Positions 12,978 through 20,249 of a stretch of 33,062 nt of DNA are shown here, in pieces. A model generated the notes under the pieces. It saw only the letters and a list, made by a program, of their open reading frames with translations, did not search any database and was not told the DNA's origin. Every line of letters begins with the position of its first letter. The stretch's first letter is position 1. Location of the stretch: contig NZ_CAKKLJ010000015.1 in the NCBI RefSeq assembly GCF_918698005.1, positions 1-33,062 of the forward strand, written 5' to 3'. Source of the stretch: Microbacterium sp. Bi121 (lineage in GTDB: Bacteria; Actinomycetota; Actinomycetes; Actinomycetales; Microbacteriaceae). Made by a program: the position numbers and the translations under genes.

Positions 12978-13718
12978 TCAGGCTGATGCTGTGGAGGCTG
13001 TGGTTGATGCCGCGCGACGAGCAGCCCGCGGTGACGGTGTGCCTGGTTTCGCGACCCGGATGCCGGTGGGAACGGCCATGCGCTGCGCGAGGGCGAGCAG
13101 CAGGTCGGCGATGAGGGCGATCACGGCGACGAGGATGGCACCGCCGAGCACCTGGTCGAAGCGGCGCAGCGGGATCCCCTGGATGATCGGCCAGCCGAGG
13201 CCGCCGAGGTTCACGTACGCGGCGATCGTCACGGTGGCGATGACCTGCAGGGTCGCCGAGCGGAGGCCGCCGACGAGCAATGGGAGCCCGAGCGGCACCT
13301 CGACCTTCCAGAACACCTGCCACTGCGTCATTCCGGTGGCGCGGGCGGCGTCGATGACGTGCCGGTCGATCGCCTCGAGCCCGGTGTACGCGCCGGCGAG
13401 GAGCGAGGGGATAGCGAGCAGCACGAACGTGATGGTCGCAGCCTCGGGCACGCGCAGCACCCCCATCAGCAGCACGAGCAGCACCATGAGGCCGAACGAC
13501 GGCACGGCGCGGGCTGCACCGGAGATGGCGACGGCGATCTCGCGGCCTCGCCCGGTGTGGCCGATGGCCCAGCCGGCCGGCACCGCGATGACCGCGGCGA
13601 TCAGCACGGAGATGACCGTGTAGAACAGGTGCTGGCCGAGCAGCACTGGGAGCGCGTACTGGCCCTCCAGCCGTTCCGGTGAGAACAGCCAGGCGAAGGC
13701 ATCCGCGAACAGATTCAT
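12978..13718 (-). CDS. Compatible-solute ABC transporter permease (OpuCD-like)
   Basis: A 246-residue inner-membrane permease with about six membrane segments. The core includes LGQHLFYTVISVLIAAVIAV at the start of the BPD_transp_1 domain, AARAVPSFGLMVLLVLL, and the ATPase-contacting EAA-like loop EAIDRHVIDAARATGMTQWQ, followed by VEVPLGLPLLVGGLRSATLQ. The basic Ala/Ser/Thr-rich tail after about residue 220 is dispensable-looking. ATG at 13718 overlaps the stop of the other permease gene by 4 bp (ATGA), which implies translational coupling; the longer upstream reading has no similarity. The two permeases probably form a heterodimer with the ATPase from 14395-15234. Confidence 0.88.
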   Translation of the reverse strand: MNLFADAFAWLFSPERLEGQYALPVLLGQHLFYTVISVLIAAVIAVPAGWAIGHTGRGREIAVAISGAARAVPSFGLMVLLVLLMGVLRVPEAATITFVLLAIPSLLAGAYTGLEAIDRHVIDAARATGMTQWQVFWKVEVPLGLPLLVGGLRSATLQVIATVTIAAYVNLGGLGWPIIQGIPLRRFDQVLGGAILVAVIALIADLLLALAQRMAVPTGIRVAKPGTPSPRAARRAASTTASTASA

Positions 13719-14398
13719 GCGGCGGCCCTCATCGGCACGATGCGACGGCGTGCGGTCGCGGCGGATGCGGTTCGCGTCCACGGCATGATGGCGCGGCCGG
13801 CCAGCATGAGCAGCAGGTCGATGACGAGCGCGATCACGACGACCGCGAGAACGCCCGCGAAGACCTCCGGGATGATGCGACGCTGCAGACCGTTCGTGAA
13901 CAGGTAGCCGAGGTTCTCGACGCCGACGAGGATGCCGACCGTCGCCAGGGAGATCGTGCTGACCGCCGCCACGCGGAGCCCGGCGAGGATCACAGGGCCG
14001 GCAAGCGGAAGATCGACCGTCCAGAACCGGCGCGCACCGCCGTAGCCGACGGCCGTCGCGGCCTGCCGGACGTCGGGGTCGACAGAGTCGAGGCCGTCGG
14101 CGACGGATCGCACGAGGATCGCGACGGCGTAGATCGTGAGACCGACGATGAGATTCTCGGGGCTGCGGGCCTGATATCCGACGACGGAGGGCAGGAGGAT
14201 CAGCAGGGCCAGCGAGGGAATCGTGTACAGCAGCCCGGTGAGGACGACGATCGGGCCGCGCACGAGGCGATAGCGCCACGCGACCCAGCCGAGCGGCAGC
14301 GACAGGACGAACCCGCAGACGATCGCGATCGCGCTCTGACCCAGATGAGTGAGGGCGAGACCGAAGATGAGGTCGAGGTTGTCGGAGACCCAGGTCAT
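13715..14398 (-). CDS. Compatible-solute ABC transporter permease (OpuCB-like)
   Basis: A 227-residue permease, the first of the pair. It shows the family features LALTHLGQSAIAIVCGFVLS at the N-terminus, LLYTIPSLALLILLP, the coupling loop DSVDPDVRQAATAVGYGGAR and LPLAGPVILAGLRVAAVSTI, then VGVENLGYLFTNGLQR, which matches the usual GxGxLG segment near the end. About five or six membrane segments are predicted. It overlaps the ATPase stop by 4 bp and its own stop overlaps the next gene by 4 bp, so all three are likely made from one message in step. Confidence 0.88.
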   Translation of the reverse strand: MTWVSDNLDLIFGLALTHLGQSAIAIVCGFVLSLPLGWVAWRYRLVRGPIVVLTGLLYTIPSLALLILLPSVVGYQARSPENLIVGLTIYAVAILVRSVADGLDSVDPDVRQAATAVGYGGARRFWTVDLPLAGPVILAGLRVAAVSTISLATVGILVGVENLGYLFTNGLQRRIIPEVFAGVLAVVVIALVIDLLLMLAGRAIMPWTRTASAATARRRIVPMRAAA

Positions 14399-15234
14399 GG
14401 AGTCCTCGGGGCGGCATCCGTGTCGTCGAGGAGCGAACCCTGCGTCCGACCCTCGGAATCGACCACGACACGACCGCGGGGGGTCTGCTTGATCCGCAGG
14501 GCGCGGTGGCCGCGCTCGGCGCCGATGAAAGCCGAGACGAAGTCGTCCGCGGGGTTCTCGATGATCTCGCTCGGGCTGCCCACCTGCACGACGCGCGCGC
14601 CCTTGTCGAGGATGACGACCTGGTCGCCGAGCAGGAAGGCCTCGTCGATGTCATGGGTCACGAAGACGACGGTCTTGTCGAGGTCGCGCTGCAGGCGGAT
14701 GAGCTCCTGCTGCAGATCGGCGCGGACGATCGGATCGACGGCGCCGAACGGCTCATCCATCAGCAGGATGTTCGGGTCGGCCGCGAGCCCTCGGGCCACA
14801 CCCACGCGCTGCTGCTGCCCGCCGGAGAGCTGGCTCGGGTACCGGTCGGCGAGCGCCCGGTCGAGCCCGACTGTGTCGAGCAGCTCACGCGCCCGCTCGT
14901 GCGCCTGCTTCTTGGGAGTGCCGTTCAACCGCAGCACGGTCGAGACGTTGTCGATGACCGAGAAATGCGGCATGAGCCCGGAGTTCTGCATGACGTAGCC
15001 GATACTGCGTCGCAGAGCCACCGGGTTCTTGCCGAGCACGCTCTCGCCGTCGATCTCGACGTCACCGCCGGTCGGCTCGACCATGCGGTTGATCATGCGC
15101 AGCAGCGTGGTCTTGCCGCATCCGGATGACCCGACGAACACCGTCGTCTTCCGTGACGGCAGCACGAGGTTGAAGTCCTCGACGGCGAGCGTGCCATCGG
15201 GGAATCTCTTGGATACCGAGCGGAACTCGATCAA
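14395..15234 (-). CDS. Compatible-solute ABC transporter ATPase (OpuCA-like), TTG start
   Basis: A 279-residue ABC ATPase with Walker A GSSGCGKTT, Q-loop YVMQNSG, signature LSGGQQQR, Walker B ILLMDEP and H-loop VTHD in order. The SGLMPHFSVIDNV stretch after the Q-loop is typical of betaine/choline importers. The C-terminal part is too short for the tandem CBS domains that sense ionic strength in OpuA, so osmotic sensing must lie elsewhere. The start is decided by context: no ATG or GTG is in frame after the GAGGAGG ribosome site (15262-15268), and similarity begins at IEFRSVSKRF directly after TTG 15234. That TTG overlaps the stop of a seven-residue leader ORF. A frameshift joining leader and gene would be the alternative. 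Confidence 0.85.
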   Translation of the reverse strand: MIEFRSVSKRFPDGTLAVEDFNLVLPSRKTTVFVGSSGCGKTTLLRMINRMVEPTGGDVEIDGESVLGKNPVALRRSIGYVMQNSGLMPHFSVIDNVSTVLRLNGTPKKQAHERARELLDTVGLDRALADRYPSQLSGGQQQRVGVARGLAADPNILLMDEPFGAVDPIVRADLQQELIRLQRDLDKTVVFVTHDIDEAFLLGDQVVILDKGARVVQVGSPSEIIENPADDFVSAFIGAERGHRALRIKQTPRGRVVVDSEGRTQGSLLDDTDAAPRTP

Positions 15235-15254
15235 AGCGCGAGCACAGCCTTCAT
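15231..15254 (-). CDS. Seven-residue leader peptide coupled to the ATPase gene
   Basis: The strong ribosome site GAGGAGG (15262-15268) sits 7 nt before ATG 15254, which opens MKAVLAL and then a stop. The stop TGA shares bases with the TTG start of the ATPase gene (TTGA). The only good ribosome site therefore serves the leader, and the transporter would be translated by re-initiation. It is too short for a function of its own; it is probably a coupling device. A sequencing or real frameshift is the alternative reading. Confidence 0.55.
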   Translation of the reverse strand: MKAVLAL

Positions 15255-15382
15255 GATGATGCCTCCTCGGAGTCGGTTTCGAGCGTAGGGGATGCCGCAG
15301 ACATCTGGAGCAGATTCGCTGGGGGTTGACAGCACAGGGGCCGACACGGACTGTTCGGAGCACCCTGCCGATCGGATGGGCC

Positions 15383-16798
15383 TCAGGCGCTCTGCCGGCC
15401 GTACGCCTCGAGCAGCCGCAACCAGATCTCGTTCATGGTCGGGTAGGCGGGAACGGCGTGCCACAGGCGGGAGATCGGCACCTCGCCGACGACCGCGAAC
15501 GTGGCGGCCTGCAGCATCTCCGACACGTCGGCCCCGACGAACGTGACCCCGAGGATGACATCCCGATCGGTGTCGACGACCATCCGCGCGGTGCCCGTGT
15601 AGCCGTCAGCGTGCAGGCTGGCGCCGGCGGTGGAGCCGAGTTCGGCATCGACCACGCGGGTGGTGTGCCCGGCATCCTGCGCAGCCGCGGCGGTGAGTCC
15701 GACGGAGGCGACCTCGGGGTCGGAGAACACCACCTGCGGCACGGCGGCAGCGTCGGCACTGGCGACGTGGCGTCCCCAGGTCGCGTCGTCGATCTCGTCG
15801 CCGTTCGCGCGCGCCGCGATGACGTCGCCCGCCGCACGGGCCTGGTACTTGCCCTGATGCGTGAGCAGAACGCGGCCGTTGACGTCGCCGACCGCGTACA
15901 GCCAGTCGTGCCCCTGAACGCGGAGAGTGTCGTCGGTGCGGATGTACTCGCCTGGTTCGAGCCCGATGGTCTCGAGTCCGATGTCGTCCGAGCGCGGCTG
16001 GCGGCCTGTGGCGGCGAGCACCTCCGCGGCACGGATCTCGGTGCCGTCGTCGAGCGTGATCGTGACCCCGTCGTCATCGCGGTCGACGCGAGCCGTTCCG
16101 GTGTTCGTGCGGACGTCGACGCCGTCGGCGCGCAGCCCCTTCTCGACGAGCTCGCCGGCGAACGGCTCCATCTTCGCGAGCAGGCCGCCGCGGGAGATCA
16201 CGGTGACCTTCGCGCCGAGCGACGCGTAGGCGGTGGCCATCTCGACCGCGACGACGCCGCCGCCGATGATGGCGAGGGATGCCGGCACCTCCTGAGCGCT
16301 CGTCGCCTCACGGCTCGTCCAGGGTGCCGCTTCGGCGAGACCGGGGATCGGCGCGATCGCGGCATCAGATCCGGTGGAGACCGCGACCGCGTGACGAGCG
16401 CGCAGCACGCGCTCCGTGCCGTCGTCATCGGTGACGGTGACCTCGCGCTCCCCGCTGATGCGACCCTGACCACGGGCGAGGTCGATGCCTGCGGACTGCA
16501 GCCACTTCACCTGTCCGTCGTCGGACCAGTCGCTCGTGAAGGAGTTGCGTCGGGCGAGGACCTCGGTGGGATCGAGTTCGCCCCCGATGACGCCCTGCAC
16601 GTGCTGAGCGGCGCGCAGCGCCTGGCCCGAGCGCAGCAGCGCCTTCGAGGGCATGCACGCCCAGTACGAGCATTCGCCGCCGACCAGTTCGCTCTCGATG
16701 ACGATCACGCTCAGGCCGCCCTGAACGGCGCGGTCGGCGACGTTCTCGCCGACGGGACCTGCTCCGATCACGATGAGGTCGTACTCGTCTGTCGACAT
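15383..16798 (-). CDS. NAD(P)/FAD-dependent pyridine nucleotide-disulfide oxidoreductase
   Basis: A 471-residue flavoprotein of the lipoamide dehydrogenase/mercuric reductase family. The FAD site is IVIGAGPVG (residues 9-17), the redox pair is Cys43/Cys48 in GGECSYWACMPSK, the NAD(P) site is AIIGGGVVAVEMA and the second FAD motif is LYAVGDVNG. The dimerisation domain ends in HAVPAYPTMNEIWLRLLEAY, where classical enzymes have HxHPTxxE; the catalytic His-Glu arrangement is altered. This places it in the actinobacterial side group of unknown electron acceptor (quinones or soluble disulfides are possible). It follows the SoxR-box exporter by 58 nt on the same strand, so it may belong to the same redox-responsive unit, although TTGCAC and CACGCT blocks in the gap could give it its own promoter. 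Confidence 0.87.
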   Translation of the reverse strand: MSTDEYDLIVIGAGPVGENVADRAVQGGLSVIVIESELVGGECSYWACMPSKALLRSGQALRAAQHVQGVIGGELDPTEVLARRNSFTSDWSDDGQVKWLQSAGIDLARGQGRISGEREVTVTDDDGTERVLRARHAVAVSTGSDAAIAPIPGLAEAAPWTSREATSAQEVPASLAIIGGGVVAVEMATAYASLGAKVTVISRGGLLAKMEPFAGELVEKGLRADGVDVRTNTGTARVDRDDDGVTITLDDGTEIRAAEVLAATGRQPRSDDIGLETIGLEPGEYIRTDDTLRVQGHDWLYAVGDVNGRVLLTHQGKYQARAAGDVIAARANGDEIDDATWGRHVASADAAAVPQVVFSDPEVASVGLTAAAAQDAGHTTRVVDAELGSTAGASLHADGYTGTARMVVDTDRDVILGVTFVGADVSEMLQAATFAVVGEVPISRLWHAVPAYPTMNEIWLRLLEAYGRQSA

Positions 16799-16856
16799 GG
16801 CGTTGCCTTCTTCCGGTCAGCGTGCGGGGCCAGTCTTCCCGAAGTGCAACCGTGTG

Positions 16857-18257
16857 TCACGGGGATTGTTCCCGACGTGTCCGCGGGGCGAGGATCGCCG
16901 CAGCGGCTGCAAGCAGCCCGGCCAGCGCGAATACGGCGACGAACGCAAAGCCGCCGGCCGCGAGCGCGGCGAAAAGAACACCAGTGACCGCCAGGGAGAG
17001 TGCGGTGCCGAACGAGTCGGCCACCGTCATCGCCGCACTGTTGAAACCTTGGGTCTCCTCCGTCGACGCCGCCAGCGTCAATGCGCTCAGACGCGGACTC
17101 GCCAGCCCCATTCCCGCTCCGGCCAGCACCCAAGCGCACATCGCCACGAAGGGCAGCAGCGCGAACGCGGCTGTCGCGAGGACGGCCGTGACGCCCGCCA
17201 GCACGAGAACGGTGCCGACGCGCACTGCTCGTTCGCTCTCGAGCCGCATGCCCAGCTTTCCCTGAATGATGGATGCCGTGGACCATGCCAGGGCTCCGCC
17301 GGTGAGCGCGAGTCCCGCGAGTGTGGGAGTGAAGCCGTACTTCTCGGCGAGCAGGTAGGGCAGATAGATCTGCGTGCCGAAGAATCCTGCGGCCACGACG
17401 CCGCGAACGAGGATGGTTGCGGCGAGCCCGCGGCGTCCGCTCAGCGTTCCGGCGGGAACCAGAGGCCGGACAGCGATGAGAGCGACGACGACCATGGCCG
17501 CGGCCAGCGCCGCTCCCACCACAGGAAGATCGCCGATGAGATTGAGCCCGAGGACGGCGAGCGCGGCAAGAACCGACCAGCCGATGCGGCCAAACGCCCA
17601 GGGAGTTCTCCTGCCGGCGTCTCCCCGGAGGCGGTCAGCGTCTCCCACAGCGAGGCCTCGAAGGGCGGGGACCACCATGAGCAGCGTAATGAGTACGAGG
17701 ATCACGACCCCGAGGAAGACCCAGTGCCAGCTCCACACTTCGGCAACGACACCGGCGACGGTCGGACCGATCAGCGACGGAATGACCCATGCAGCCGCGA
17801 ACCCGGCGAAGATCGCAGGGTGGAGGTCCTGCGGATACACCCGCGCGACCACGACGTAGAGTGCGACGGTCAGCCCTCCGCTGCCCAGGCCCTGGGCGAA
17901 GCGTCCGGCGACCAGGATCTCCATGCTGGGCGCGAGTCCCGCCACGAGGAGACCCGCGACGAAGACCACGACAGACGCGTACAGCGGAGCCGTCGGCCCT
18001 CGGCGGTCCGCCCAATTCCCCGCGCCGACCATACCGATCACGCCCGTGGCCAGGGGACCGGCGAAGGCCAGTGCGTACAGGCGTTCGCCGCCGAGATCAG
18101 CGGAGACGACGGGCATCACCGTTGTCACGGCAAGCGATTCGAATGCGCCGAGAAAGACGAGTGCGCAGGCGCCGATCGTGATCCAGGCGTAGGTGCCGCT
18201 CAGTATCCCTGGCGGGGCGTCGCGCGATGTCCGCACGGTATCCGTGTCTGCAGTCAT
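16857..18257 (-). CDS. MFS multidrug exporter, probable SoxR target
   Basis: A 466-residue membrane protein, DHA-type MFS, with about 14 hydrophobic segments. Motifs include GNWADRRGPTAPLYASVVVF (motif A), VAGRFAQGLGSGGLTVALYV (motif B-like) and FAAAWVIPSLIGPTVAGVVA (motif C, the antiporter signature of drug exporters). It likely exports redox-active or quinone-like compounds by proton antiport. ATG 18257 was chosen over 18263: a -10-like TAGCGT (18265-18270) ends one base before 18263 but 7 nt before 18257, so transcription would begin at or near 18257 as a leaderless message. The SoxR box lies between this -10 and a TTGACC -35, 19 bp apart. Confidence 0.88.
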   Translation of the reverse strand: MTADTDTVRTSRDAPPGILSGTYAWITIGACALVFLGAFESLAVTTVMPVVSADLGGERLYALAFAGPLATGVIGMVGAGNWADRRGPTAPLYASVVVFVAGLLVAGLAPSMEILVAGRFAQGLGSGGLTVALYVVVARVYPQDLHPAIFAGFAAAWVIPSLIGPTVAGVVAEVWSWHWVFLGVVILVLITLLMVVPALRGLAVGDADRLRGDAGRRTPWAFGRIGWSVLAALAVLGLNLIGDLPVVGAALAAAMVVVALIAVRPLVPAGTLSGRRGLAATILVRGVVAAGFFGTQIYLPYLLAEKYGFTPTLAGLALTGGALAWSTASIIQGKLGMRLESERAVRVGTVLVLAGVTAVLATAAFALLPFVAMCAWVLAGAGMGLASPRLSALTLAASTEETQGFNSAAMTVADSFGTALSLAVTGVLFAALAAGGFAFVAVFALAGLLAAAAAILAPRTRREQSP

Positions 18258-18272
18258 GGGCATGACGCTAAG

Positions 18273-18292
18273 ACCTCAACTATAGTTGAGGT
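18273..18292. promoter_or_regulatory. SoxR box in the exporter promoter
   Basis: A perfect 20-bp palindrome, ACCTCAACTATAGTTGAGGT. Its 18-bp core CCTCAACTATAGTTGAGG has the same outer CCTCAA/TTGAGG arms as the enterobacterial soxS SoxR site. On the minus strand TTGACC and TAGCGT are 19 bp apart with the palindrome in the spacer, the stretched spacing typical of MerR/SoxR-activated promoters. soxR is the adjacent divergent gene. Confidence 0.88.
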
Positions 18293-18317
18293 CAACTCCG
18301 GTGAGGAAGAAGAGATC

Positions 18318-18791
18318 ATGCCACAGCTGGACGGCGACAAGAGCCGCCGCATCACGATCGGCGAACTCTCCAGGCGCAGCGGGGTCGCGGCATCCGCTCT
18401 GCATTTCTACGAACGCAACGGCCTGATCGAGTCCGAGCGCACAGACGGCAACCAGCGCCGGTACCGCCGCGACGCGCTGCGTCGCGTGGCGTTCATCCGC
18501 GTGTCGCAGCGCGTCGGCATCCCCCTCAAGGACATCCGCTCGGCGCTCGATTCACTGCCAGAGGGACGAACGCCGAACAAGCGCGACTGGGCTCGCCTGT
18601 CGCAGCGGTGGCGCGATGAGCTGGACGCGCGAATCCGCCAGCTCGAGCACCTGCGCGGCGACCTGGACGGATGCATCGGTTGCGGATGCCTCAGCCTGAA
18701 CTCCTGCGCGCTGCAGAACCCGGCTGATGTGCTCGGCAGGGAAGGATCGGGTCCGATCCGCTGGCTCGCGAAGGCCGAACCGCCCGCATAA
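18318..18791 (+). CDS. soxR: Redox-sensing MerR-family activator SoxR
   Basis: A 157-residue MerR-family regulator. The DNA-binding winged helix is at residues 11-65 (TIGELSRRSGVAASALHFYE, then GNQRRYRRDALRRVAFI), followed by the dimerisation coil (WRDELDARIRQLEHLRGDLD). The [2Fe-2S] ligands are Cys119, Cys122, Cys124 and Cys130 in CIGCGCLSLNSC, the exact Cx2CxCx5C spacing of SoxR. Oxidation of the cluster by redox-cycling compounds activates the target promoter. ATG 18318 follows GAGGAAG by about 9 nt. It is divergent from the exporter across the SoxR box, so it probably activates that gene. The stop codon lies within the left arm of the downstream terminator. Confidence 0.93.
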   Translation: MPQLDGDKSRRITIGELSRRSGVAASALHFYERNGLIESERTDGNQRRYRRDALRRVAFIRVSQRVGIPLKDIRSALDSLPEGRTPNKRDWARLSQRWRDELDARIRQLEHLRGDLDGCIGCGCLSLNSCALQNPADVLGREGSGPIRWLAKAEPPA

Positions 18792-18870
18792 CTCCGGAGA
18801 GACTGCCCGGATCGGTGCGTGGGCGGCCGAGATCATGCCGATCTGCCGAAACCCTCCGGAGTTGTGCGGG
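18783..18870. terminator. Bidirectional hairpin terminator between soxR and lactonase genes
   Basis: A 17-bp inverted repeat pairs 18783-18799 with 18854-18870, with a single G-U wobble. The arms contain ACTCCGGAG/CTCCGGAGT. The left arm includes the last soxR codons and its stop. A weaker inner pairing around GATCGG/CCGATC shortens the loop. The two flanking genes converge on it. Confidence 0.75.
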
Positions 18871-18903
18871 GTGGGAAGAGCCCGCGCCTCGGTGCGGACG
18901 GGC

Positions 18904-20145
18904 TCAGCGGGCGAGGAGGATGCTGCTGGGCGCGGGGGCCGCGGTGCGGTGACGGATGCCGCGGGGCGCCCCGGTTCGCTCGTCGAGGTCGAGGATGCTG
19001 ATCTCGTCCGACCGCTGTCCGGCGACGAGCAGCGCACCGTCGTGCACGAGGTGGTGCCGCGGCCAGTCGACGCCGGACTCGGCGAGCGCGAGCTGCTCGA
19101 CCACATCGCCGGCGCCGCGAACGCGCAGCGCCGCGATCGTGTTGCTGCCGCGGACGCCGGCGTACAGCGTCTCGCCGTTCCGCGAGCGGGACAGCTCGGA
19201 CGGGTAGTCGATTCCGGCTTGAGCGGCAGGGCTGACCGCCGTCGCCGCGACGAGGGCCCATCGGCCGTCAGGTCCGGCAGCGAGGGTGAAGACCTCGCAC
19301 GAGTACTCGGTGACCACATGGAGGTGCCCGCTGGGGTGCACGACCATGTGCCTAGGGCCGACGCCGTGCGGCAGCACGATCTGGTGATCGGACACCAGCC
19401 CGGCAGAGGTCGGCCGCCAGACGCGCACGAGATCGAACCCGATGTCGGTCGTGGCGATGCGTCCGTCCGGCAGGAACGCCGCGGCGTGCGCGTGCGAGGT
19501 GCGCTCCGGCGCGTCGACGGTGGATGCCGGAGCGAGAGCGGCGGCGATCATCGCAGCGGCCGGTGAAACAGGGTCCGGGGCGCCCGGCGTCAGCCCCAGC
19601 TCTTCATCGAACAGCAGCAGCCCGGAGCGCGGGGGCTCGGATGCCGCGGGCGAAAGCGATGCGAGCACGTCGTTGAGGTCGGGGCCCTGCGCCGCTGGCG
19701 CCCCTTGTGCCGCCGGGACAGGGTTCGTGCCGTACGGGTCGGTCGCAGCATCCGCCACCGCCGTCTCGCCCAGCAGCCCGGAGGCGTCGATCCCGACGCG
19801 CACGACGCGGCCGTCGCCGTAGCAGCTCACCACGAGGTACCGGCCGTGCGGCGCGACGGCGAGGTGGCACACGCCGGCGCCGACTTCGACGGGCGCGCCG
19901 AATCGGGCGAGCGACCGCTCCCCGGTGCGCGCGAACGCCTGCACGGTGCCCGAGCCCTCGAGCGCGGCATAGACGATATCGAGTGCGGGGTGCGAGGCGA
20001 GCCACGACGGCGACGCCGCGGCGGCCACCGCACCACGGTACGCAAGACTGATCGGCTCGCGCCCTTCGTCGCCTTCGAGCAGGCCGATCCCCGCGGCATC
20101 CCCGTCCATGTCGGGGCCATAGCCGCCGATCCAGAAGCGAGTCAT
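18904..20145 (-). CDS. Lactonase family beta-propeller protein (YbhE/Pgl-like)
   Basis: A 413-residue protein with the repeated blades of the seven-bladed lactonase family: FWIGGYG near the start, GVCHLAVAPHGRYLVVSCYG, HAHAAAFLPDGRIATTDIGF, GVGPRHMVVHPSGHLHVVTE and SELSRSRNGETLYAGVRGSN, each with the family's HxxxxxPDG/xxGRxx-type turn. The last blade ends in WPRHHLVHDGALLVAGQRSD, where the conserved PRH is characteristic. Members include 6-phosphogluconolactonase of the pentose phosphate pathway, but many act on other lactones. There is no signal peptide. An Ala/Gly/Pro-rich insert (about residues 130-190) is unusual compared with the compact 330-residue enzymes. A GAGAGGG ribosome site precedes the start. 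Confidence 0.82.
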   Translation of the reverse strand: MTRFWIGGYGPDMDGDAAGIGLLEGDEGREPISLAYRGAVAAAASPSWLASHPALDIVYAALEGSGTVQAFARTGERSLARFGAPVEVGAGVCHLAVAPHGRYLVVSCYGDGRVVRVGIDASGLLGETAVADAATDPYGTNPVPAAQGAPAAQGPDLNDVLASLSPAASEPPRSGLLLFDEELGLTPGAPDPVSPAAAMIAAALAPASTVDAPERTSHAHAAAFLPDGRIATTDIGFDLVRVWRPTSAGLVSDHQIVLPHGVGPRHMVVHPSGHLHVVTEYSCEVFTLAAGPDGRWALVAATAVSPAAQAGIDYPSELSRSRNGETLYAGVRGSNTIAALRVRGAGDVVEQLALAESGVDWPRHHLVHDGALLVAGQRSDEISILDLDERTGAPRGIRHRTAAPAPSSILLAR

Positions 20146-20175
20146 GTCGTCACCCTCTCGTCCGAATGCGCCGGC

Positions 20176-20228
20176 AGGGGTCGCATCCGGTCGCCGAACC
20201 CGAGTTCAGGCGACGATTCACGACCCCT
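20176..20228. terminator. Stem-loop terminator downstream of purA
   Basis: AGGGGTCG (20176-20183) pairs with CGACCCCT (20221-20228), and GTCGCC (20190-20195) with GGCGAC (20209-20214), across a symmetric 6-nt internal loop. GAAC/GTTC can close the top. It is located in the 104-bp gap after the purA stop and before the lactonase start. Confidence 0.7.
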
Positions 20229-20249
20229 CCCGCAGCGCGCCTGGGCACG

